Shown: positions 52,801 through 62,221 of the stretch, in pieces | How the letters are laid out: each line of letters opens with the position of its first letter | How positions within the stretch are numbered: the stretch's first letter is position 1 | DNA from: Hofstenia miamia | Lineage: Eukaryota; Xenacoelomorpha; Acoela | DNA length: 64,000 bases | Direction: 5' to 3' | NCBI GenBank assembly: GCA_004352715.1 | Contig: SCFE01000117.1 | Span: 200,272-264,271, forward strand | The notes under the pieces: model-generated | Told to the model about the DNA's origin: nothing | Databases searched by the model: none | Seen by the model: the letters and a program-made list of their open reading frames with translations, nothing else | Program-made: the position numbers and the translations under genes

Positions 52801-55800
52801 ATAGAAGAGTAACTGAAGTATTTTTTCATCCTCAATAATGAACTGAATCCTCTATAGTAACCAACCACAATTCACTATAGAGGAGGTCTACTGTATATAT
52901 TATATTATTTTCTTAATTTTTATGAGAGCCGGCCAAATGCATTGCAAAGTGAAATAAAACAATCAAAGCACTTTAATTACTGTTCAGGGACACATAGCGG
53001 AGATGGGTTTGGACTATCTTCACGCCTATTGCTTGTGCCAAATTTTGCAATTTGTTAGTGTCCAGACATCCGTAGGTCAAACCATAATGCGTTTTGTTTT
53101 GTGCTTACTCTGCAATACGCCGGCCTTGCAACACAATAGAACACCGTTATATCGTTTCGAAAAGCCTTCAAATCCTGAAAACCTACCCGACTGGCTATTC
53201 GGGAATTGATAATCAGAAATCGTGAAAATGGAATAATAATTCAAGAAATAATCAAATTTATCAATAATAATTCAATCCACTGTGTCCCGAATTTGGAAGC
53301 GGTACCAGAAGAGAGGTACTACTGACGTTAGAGCAAGGAGTGGGTAAATTAAAAAAACCACTCCCAAGGCGAACTGAACCTTGACCAGAAATTCACAAAT
53401 GCACCGAAATTGACAGCTCGCCCATTAAAAAGTAACTGGGTTTTTAGCAATAATGTTAGCCCCATTACCGTCAAGCGGATCCTTAGGAAATATGAATCAT
53501 ATGGTCACGTAGTCTCTCAAAGGTTCAACTGACGAAATAATAATTTGTGGCTGTATGTGATAGAACAGTGCTACTGATTATAACCTTCAGTGACGAGGCC
53601 ATATTCCAAGTTGCGCTCACGCGAAGGGAGTACATGAGGTGACCACTTCGTTAGAAGGAGCGATTTATGCCCTAATACATCAGCAAAATCGTGAAATAGG
53701 GCCAGTGGTAGTATCATGGGCTGAAGGTTCAGTCGGCGCGGAGGACTGGAAGACTTTTCAGGATGGAAACATCTATTACCAGGGCGGATCATGCCACAGG
53801 TGTCTGCATAAGAAAGAATGGATGGAAGATAACTATGTGTTTTGTCAATTTGTCTGGCGGAGTCCCCAGATTATAATATAATAGAGCATTCGTGGGTACA
53901 TTTGCTGATGTCTGGATGCATGCCCAGAAAAAAGCTGCAGAACTCTGGAAAGCTGTAAAGGTTTCCTTCCCAATTAATTGAAAATTGGTTTTTATCTCTA
54001 CCAAAACACTTGGAAATCGGACTTAATGCCAAATAGTGACCTACGATTAATGCATAGTTCGAAGAAGCCCGCTGATAGAGTAGAAGCTAAAGGGTTCTTG
54101 AAAAACGGTAGGGGCTATACGCTTTCTGGAAAATTCTTTCGAAAATTTTCATTAAATGTATCTTACTCACAATTATGTGTTGAATAGTTAAATGTTTTGC
54201 AGTTATAGGCAAAGACAGTCAATTTATCTGAAACCAAATTCAATTCGTTTTCGTCTGAATGTAGAAATGGATTAGCGTTTATGACGATATTCAGGGGTTC
54301 CTAGTATTACAATGTTTCCAATATCGAAATCTTGCTAAGGATCTTAAAAATTGGTTCAAGAGTGCCGTCTAATTTTATAATTAAGACATACATATATTTT
54401 AAATTAGCAAAAGGAAGCATTTTATTAAAATCTCTCTTAAATAATTTTTTTCGATATTTGCAGCAAATTTAAAATTATCAAAATTGAATTGTTTAACCTT
54501 AAACAGTTTGGTGTCCTTTTTCAAGAACAAACTATTAGCCACATTTACAAAAAATTTTCTCCGATCCTATTAGCAAATTTGAAAATCTTGGGGTATGGGT
54601 AGGTGTATTGAAAAACATACTTTAATGAAATTTTGAAAATTTCTATTAAAGCGTATTGCTGTAGTAGAGGTTGTTGAAAAGATTAACAAGTTTTCTTTGA
54701 AAATTTGGAATTTTTGAAAAAGATTTAAATTCTCTCTACCTAATGTTCATGTATATATGATATTTTGAGCCCATGGAAGCAGCAAAAAACTTTGACTGTT
54801 TCTCGATGTGTGCAAAGATATCCGAAGCCCATTGAGGACGGACTGTGCGCAAAGTGTGAGGCCGATTTAGAGCGAAAAAGAAAGAGGTGACACCCCTCGA
54901 TCACGTGGTGCTTTCAAAGTGAGCATAGCTTTAATATCCATTAACGTTTTAGAAAATTTTTATAGGGTCATAAAAAATTTCAAAAAATCCCCAGGCTGTT
55001 TAAGGCTAAAAAATTAGTTAAAAATATGGGTTTTCTTCAAGTGGGAAATATGAATATCAATTGTGTGATCGAACTAAAGTAAACAGTTGATTTCTCATTA
55101 ACAGGGATAGACCCTACGGAAGTCTATAATTTTAATGTTAATATTGAGAAAGAATGTTTTATTAGGAATGAATCTAAGGTGCCGATGTAATCTTAAGCAC
55201 AACAATATGAAATTTTTTCTATAATTGCGCAATCGAAAAGTTTTCATACAATCCGCTTAAAATTCATCTTGTGACAAATAATTTAAAACGTCCTTTTCGT
55301 TGATTTCACATATCATTCGATTGTAACTTCCACAAGTTTCAACAATAATGTATTTGAAACCGGGGATCAAAACTAAGCAGTTGTCATATCCTGAGTACGC
55401 TACATAGTCTGAATAGCCTGATGCATTTTTCAAATTCATGATTGATTGCGAAATTCCGTTACCGCTCATCCAACTGAATTGGAATTTGTGAAGGAAATCT
55501 GTTGCTGCTAGCCAGAAACTGGCAAATTCAAAATCCTCAATTTTATTCAGCAGAAATTCCAGTTCTTCTGTATTTTCAATCACTGCGCCCTTTGCATTAT
55601 CAATTCCAAAACAAAATTCTAAGGCATCATGCCATTGGTCTCTTGATGACGTAATGCAGTAGCATTTGGAGTATTTATTGCAAAAAAAGTACTTGCATTT
55701 TTTTGCTAAACTTCTTGAATCTGAAACTCTAATACGTTGCTCTTCAGTAGACTCAAGGCGACCTGAAAATGTGCAAAGTGCGGGATAGTAAGCAGAACAG

Positions 55801-58800
55801 GGAGTTTCTAATAGATGACCCTTGTTTTCACGTACTTTATAACGTATAAGACATAGACGATTACGCTCATAATTCTTTTCCCATTGAAATTCATTTTGAC
55901 TAATGCCTTTTTTTTCCTCAAACCACATCCATTCATCTTCTGCTAACAAATTTGTTGCGCCTATCATCCCATGTAAATTTTCACCTAGATTTATAACATA
56001 TGATTGCTCATGTATGTCCTCAAACCAAACAAGGCCGTCAAACCCTAATTCATAGTCACATCGATAATGTGCATCATGCCAATTGTAAAGCCCGGAAATG
56101 AATCTCGTATAGCAGTAACAGTTCTTTTTATTGCATGAAAATTTTTCGCAGACCCGTTTTAGATATTTTCTGGTTGTGGTATTGAATTGTTTTAAGTTGT
56201 CAATGTTTTTTAGATTATCGAACGCCTTTTCCATTTTTCTTTTACAAATAGCGAAATATGGAAATTTGCGAAAATAAATTCGGCAGGGAGCTGGTTGCAC
56301 CCAGTTGCCTCTTCCTTTTATGAGGCAATTCGTTGGGTACAAATTGTCATACGTTGTCAATGAATAGAATCCCTGTTGATATTTACTGTTGTCTATCCAG
56401 TTGATGTTGTTTGAATCATTTAGACGATAAGCACCAATCCACATGTATCTGCTACGTATGCTACTAGATCTTGCAATAATATTAAACTCATTCCATTCCA
56501 ATATTGAACTAAAAATTGCTAATTGACCTTTACCATTGAAAAGAGATTGGCATATGTTTTTCATTTCAAACCAATTTCCAAACTTTGTTGTCAAGCAATA
56601 GCATTTTTCAGCATAGCAGACAACATCTTTGCAATTACTGATTACATCAAGCGAAGTATTGATGGATATATATACATTCGAATGTTCGGCTTTCATAATT
56701 GCAATTTCATTTTCTTCTGCTTCAGCTACCAATTCCACGTCTCTTATGCTAACAAAATTTATTGACGTTGTAATTAACAAAATAACTAAAAATAAGTGAA
56801 GTCTGTTTGCAGTGAACCATTCCGAAGCCTTAAGAAAGTAATAGTTTTCTAGTACAGTTTCAGTCCAATTATTCAATAGCATTGTTAAATCAATAACTGA
56901 AGAATGGCCCTGACGCGTTATCTTACGACAAAAGGCAAATAATGTATTAGTGAGCTCTTGTTACTAAATTTGCTGTGCATTCACTGTAAAGTTATTTGTT
57001 CTCTTCACAACTTATTTGATGTTGTTCAGAGTAATTTCAAAAGCTTGTTATGCAAATGTTTCGCACTATAACAAAAGTCTAGTGTTATTTTATTTTTTCA
57101 AATCAATTTACAGTGGTGGTTTGAACAGGGGTTGGGCGAAGTTGATTTGTGGGAGCACTTTTCAACTAGAACGACGAGATCTGGGTAAGGGTTTAGCGGA
57201 ATTTATTTTTCCGATCTCATTTAGTGCCATACATTTGGACGTTTTGTATTACAGATACATATGTTGACAAACATTTAGCAACAGCTTCTTAAGTATAACT
57301 TTTCTTAACTCCAACAGACCAAACCAGAAATAGACATGGGCCGAGGTATTGTAGATATGACAATTCTGATGATATTGGGGTTGAAGGTTTGTCCATGTAT
57401 TATTTTATATATGAATAAGGCAACCAGAATGAAAGTCAAATTTTAAACAAACAACTAAACAATCAGTGACATTGCATGTCTATAAATGTGTTTATGGTAA
57501 ATTTCATACAATGCTGCTTAAAAAAACAAAAAGTGACCATTTTACATGGTTGGCAATATATGAACTAATCAAAAGCATAGAATGTAATTGAGATTGTCAG
57601 TAAGCGTAGTTTATTAGTAAACACCTCAACAGGCCTGCAAGGGCTACACTTCATCGCCAAAAAACAAAGGAAGTGAGCTAGAATTAACAAATGAGAACAA
57701 GCACCTTAAATGTATATAGAATTAGCTATTTTATCTTTTCGAAATTGAAAGGCCTTCACAAGCACCTAGCTGAATGAAGAGAGCTAATTCTAGTCACTCT
57801 ATCTAGCAATTTCAGTCCCTCCACTCTGAATTATTTTCATTTTGTTTGGTGATTTTTCAACAATTACATTTTAGTTAATCCATTGATTTTGTTCAATGTA
57901 TTCCCTCAAGACACAAACCCAGAAGAAAAACGGTTAATAACTGTTTTTCTTAAAATGTTTTTCATCAGGTAGTTCCTCACCAAATCTGTCAATTTCCACT
58001 GCAAGTAATGTAAAAAAGCAAATTAAAAAAGTAATGCATTTAAAAGATTAAGTCCAAAAACAACCTATGGACTACTAGTGCCTTATTTCTGAATTCATAA
58101 TTGCCCTTCCAATAGAGGATTGAATTTGATGTGTAAAATGCGTAAACTGGTGCTATGAAACACACTCAATCTACATACATGTAAGCTGTTCAAAATATTT
58201 CTGCTTTACTCCATTTGAGAGACTCTTAGATGAATGCGCAATTCTTGGTTCGCTATCAAGTCAGAATCTCATAGACAGCGATCCAATCGGGTCACTCATG
58301 TTAGATTGACTGACGTGTAGTCCCCACATTGCATAATAGATGATGTGAGAAATCTGGAGGCAACCCCTGCAAAAAACGTGCGGACTTTGTGAAGGCTATA
58401 GAGGGAGGTTTCCCCACCATATCATTGACAATTTGTTTTTAGCAAAACGGTTCTAAAGGTCAAGGTGTGACCTAAGACTAAGAAGTCTAAATCTGTGCGC
58501 AATTGACAGTTTAGAATGTAGATATTTCTTGTTTTTGTGTTTTGTACTTCTAATACATTATTCAAACTAAACAGGGGCAAAAATGAAATTTTGAGAAGTG
58601 TTTTGCCCGACAATACAAACGAATTTCAATTATTTCTTTAATAATATTAATCACCGATGTTAAAAATTTTATGTACTTAAACTTGGTTTTGAAATTCTGA
58701 CTGTTTAGTGCATGCATACATTACGTACATATTGAACTAGCTTTTCTTAATATACGGCGTTTAGTGCATGCATACATTACGTACATATTGAACTAGCTTT

Positions 58801-61800
58801 TCTTAATATACGGCCAGTATCTCAAATTGCTTAAATATAATTACATATATGCAATTATACATGTATATAATGATATTACCGAGCCATAGTTATGTAGTTA
58901 TATATAATTATATTTTGTAAGCTGTATGATTGCGCAAGATTTTACTGTTAAATGGTTTTCGTTTAGTTGAAAAATACTCTTTTTGCGTTTTCATAATCTT
59001 TAAATTTTTAAATCTATGCTCTGATTCGTCGGAATATAAAGCGAACGCCGACTTACGTACGTTTTGTGCACAATAATGGAATAGCTAAAATCAGTATGAA
59101 TGAAAAGAGTGACGCCTTTAAATATTTAATCGCTCGATTTATTAACTTAATTTCTACTACTTCCTTTAATTATTCATACGTTAAATTTTACTATTCCCAC
59201 AAGTATGCTGAATTATTAACGACTGCTTTCTTTGATTTGCTTTTTGTTTATCATCTGGACTTCCTTATATCTTTACATTTCATTCATTTTATGATTCCAT
59301 CGGCCAGCGTTAATGTTTTAAGCGATAATTTTTTATTAATTTTTAATTTTATCAGTTTTTTGTTTCTGCCATTCTATTGCATCATGCAATTTTATAATCT
59401 TTAATATTTGAAATTAATGTCCCATCATTTTAATGATATTTTTGTTAGAAACTTTAAGATGAAAATGCTGCGCTCTGATTGTGTATATACCCAAGTCGGA
59501 AAAGTCAAATATTTATATACTTAAAAAATTTAATATTAAACAGAGATTATCCATGCTAATGCCAAGTGTGCCCTAAAAGAGTTTCCAGTGTTTAAAATGG
59601 TCTGCTGTTCACCAATCAATTTCTGTTGGGAATTTTATAACCATTTCCCACCTTTACACTATTTTAATGAGCAACTTGATAAATAAGTGATGTTTTGCGA
59701 TATTTGATTTAACGACAGCTGATAAATTTCCCTCCAACTTCCACACGTTCATAAAAGATTTAGGTTTTGTTCGGTTTGCACCTTGTAATTTATGTCCTAA
59801 TGTTAGATTTAATTTTTAACACTTGCTATAAACAAATCCCATAACTCGCAATAAAGGTTACATATTTTTAATTATGTAAATGTTTGCGTGTTTCGTGTGC
59901 AACAGCCACTAAAACATCAATGTTCTCGTTAATGAGCACAGATAATTTTAAGGAATTGCTTAAATGTTCGCTGAATTTTGTTGTAAATTTTTTGCATATG
60001 TGTAGTGTAACCAGAGTTGAAGCTTAATAATATTTAGTATTAAATATGATTATTTAGGTCTCTGCGCGCAATTGGGATCAGAATGAGGAGTTCCCACAAT
60101 TTGCCGGCGGACACTGCATGCTGTCAGACGGATACGAAGAGCTCATCATCCGATTGTCACATAACCTCTCCGCGCTCCTTAATACTATTGTCACTAAAGT
60201 AGACTACTCCGAGTCAGAGATTGTTGTCACACTCGCAGATGAATCTACTAGAGTTTGTGACAAGGTCGATATTTCTGTTTATAACATACAACTACCTAGT
60301 GTATCATTATGTTGCATCAATATAAAAGACATGTCATTTTAAGATCAACAATACTGTAACAAAAGTAACATTTTACAATTGAAGCTCAAACATGAGGATT
60401 ATTATAAATAATGTTCAATCAGATCTCCATTGTTCTCAATCACTAATTGCAAGCCTCTTTTGAGATGATGAATGGCTACTCCATATTCGCCCGGAGTGAT
60501 ACGGGCTTGTTCTTCTTGTATGCGCCGTTTTAGATGTGCGAGATCATTAGGTTGGCCAGCCCTATATATTCTGGTTTTCAACAAAGACCAAAACCAATAA
60601 TCGAATGGCAAAAGATCTGGAGACCTAGCCAGCCAGTTAATCTCAAACCCACGGCCAATAACCCGATCCAGAAAGGTTCTTTTCAGAAAATCTGTCACCA
60701 GGCGACTGTAATTTGGTGGCGCGCCGTCTTGTTGGAAAATAACGCTCGATAATTTCCTCTTCCTGCGTAAGAAAGGTACCACATTCTGCTCCAGTAACTG
60801 CAGGTAACTTTGAGCGTTCACAGTTTCGTCAAAAACAAATGGAGGTAAAGCAAATTGTGGGCTGAATCCAGCCCAAACCATCACCTTGCAAAGATCTTGA
60901 TTGACACATTCTAGGATTCATGTCAATCCATATAACGCAGTTATGCCGGTTAAGGTGTTCATCTAAAGAAAACGTTGCTTCATCGCTCCAGCAAATGTTG
61001 AGAATTTTTTCATCCCAATTTGCCAACATCAAATTAGAAAATTCCGCTCTCTTCTTGTCTGTTTCGTTAAGTTGTTGGTGCAGTGCGATTTTGTAGGGTA
61101 GAAGATTTAGTTTATTTCGCATAATACGATGAACACTCAAATGTGGAATATTGATAGCTGCAGCGATTTGACTTGTTGATGATAAACTATATTGGCTCAT
61201 TGATGCAATTTGTTCACGGGCCTCTTTCACTGCTTCCTGCCGATCACCTTGTAATGACGGTCTGCCAGTACTGGTTCGTGCTTCAACCGATCAAAATCAC
61301 TCGAATCATTTAACTGGATCACTTATGAATTTAAGTGTGCACGATGGTTTGCGTAAGTTATGAAGAATCTGATAGCGTCGTAGTGCTGCCGTTGAACTCT
61401 CACCATTCTTATAATAAAGATTGACTAACTGCGCTTTTTGTACAACTGTTAAATCCATTTGAAATAAGAGGAAAAAAATAATGAACATTATTTATAATAA
61501 TCCTCATGTTTGAACTTCAATTGTTCTTTTTGTTACAGTATAGTTGATCTTAAAATGACATGTCTTTTATATTGATACAACATAATGATACACTAGGTAT
61601 ATTTGAAATTTTCAGTTCAGTTTCAAATTGCTTTAAATTTAATTGGCAACTAAACATTTTCATAAAATCAAATTCATTTTGTAAATACCTCAATTTGTGT
61701 TATAATCGATTGTCCAAATTAATTTATCGATATTGGTTTAAGCTTATTTCTATATTTACTAGAGTTTCCATTGGCTACCATCATGTAAACAAGGTATGCC

Positions 61801-62187
61801 TGTAGAAACTCACTTTCCTGAGCTGTTTCGTTTAGGTTATAATTGCAGTTCCATTGTCCGTCCTTAAAAAGGATTCCATTCAATTTGTGCCTCCTCTGCC
61901 TCATCGCAAATTAACTGCCATCAACTCGCTGGGTGCAGGTCTAGTAGAAAAAGTAGCCTTAAAATTTGAGTACAGATTTTGGGAGAAGAAGACTGGTAAA
62001 CAGGACTTCTTCGGTCATGTACCTAGTTCTGCCGAAGACAGAGGGCTTTTCTCTGTTTTCTATATCATACCCACTGTAAGCTTTGAACACTTATTTTATA
62101 TTTAGTGTTGATAATAAATATATTTTGGATTTTTTGATGAAGTGCTTTAAAAGGTATATTTTAAGATTCAATTTTGTTTTTAGTCTA

Positions 62188-62221
<34 letters not shown>

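Noticed and set aside
59066-59404. 112-codon hydrophobic frame
   Set aside because: Looks like several membrane segments but is low-complexity Phe/Leu/Ser/Tyr from AT-rich sequence; no homology recognised.
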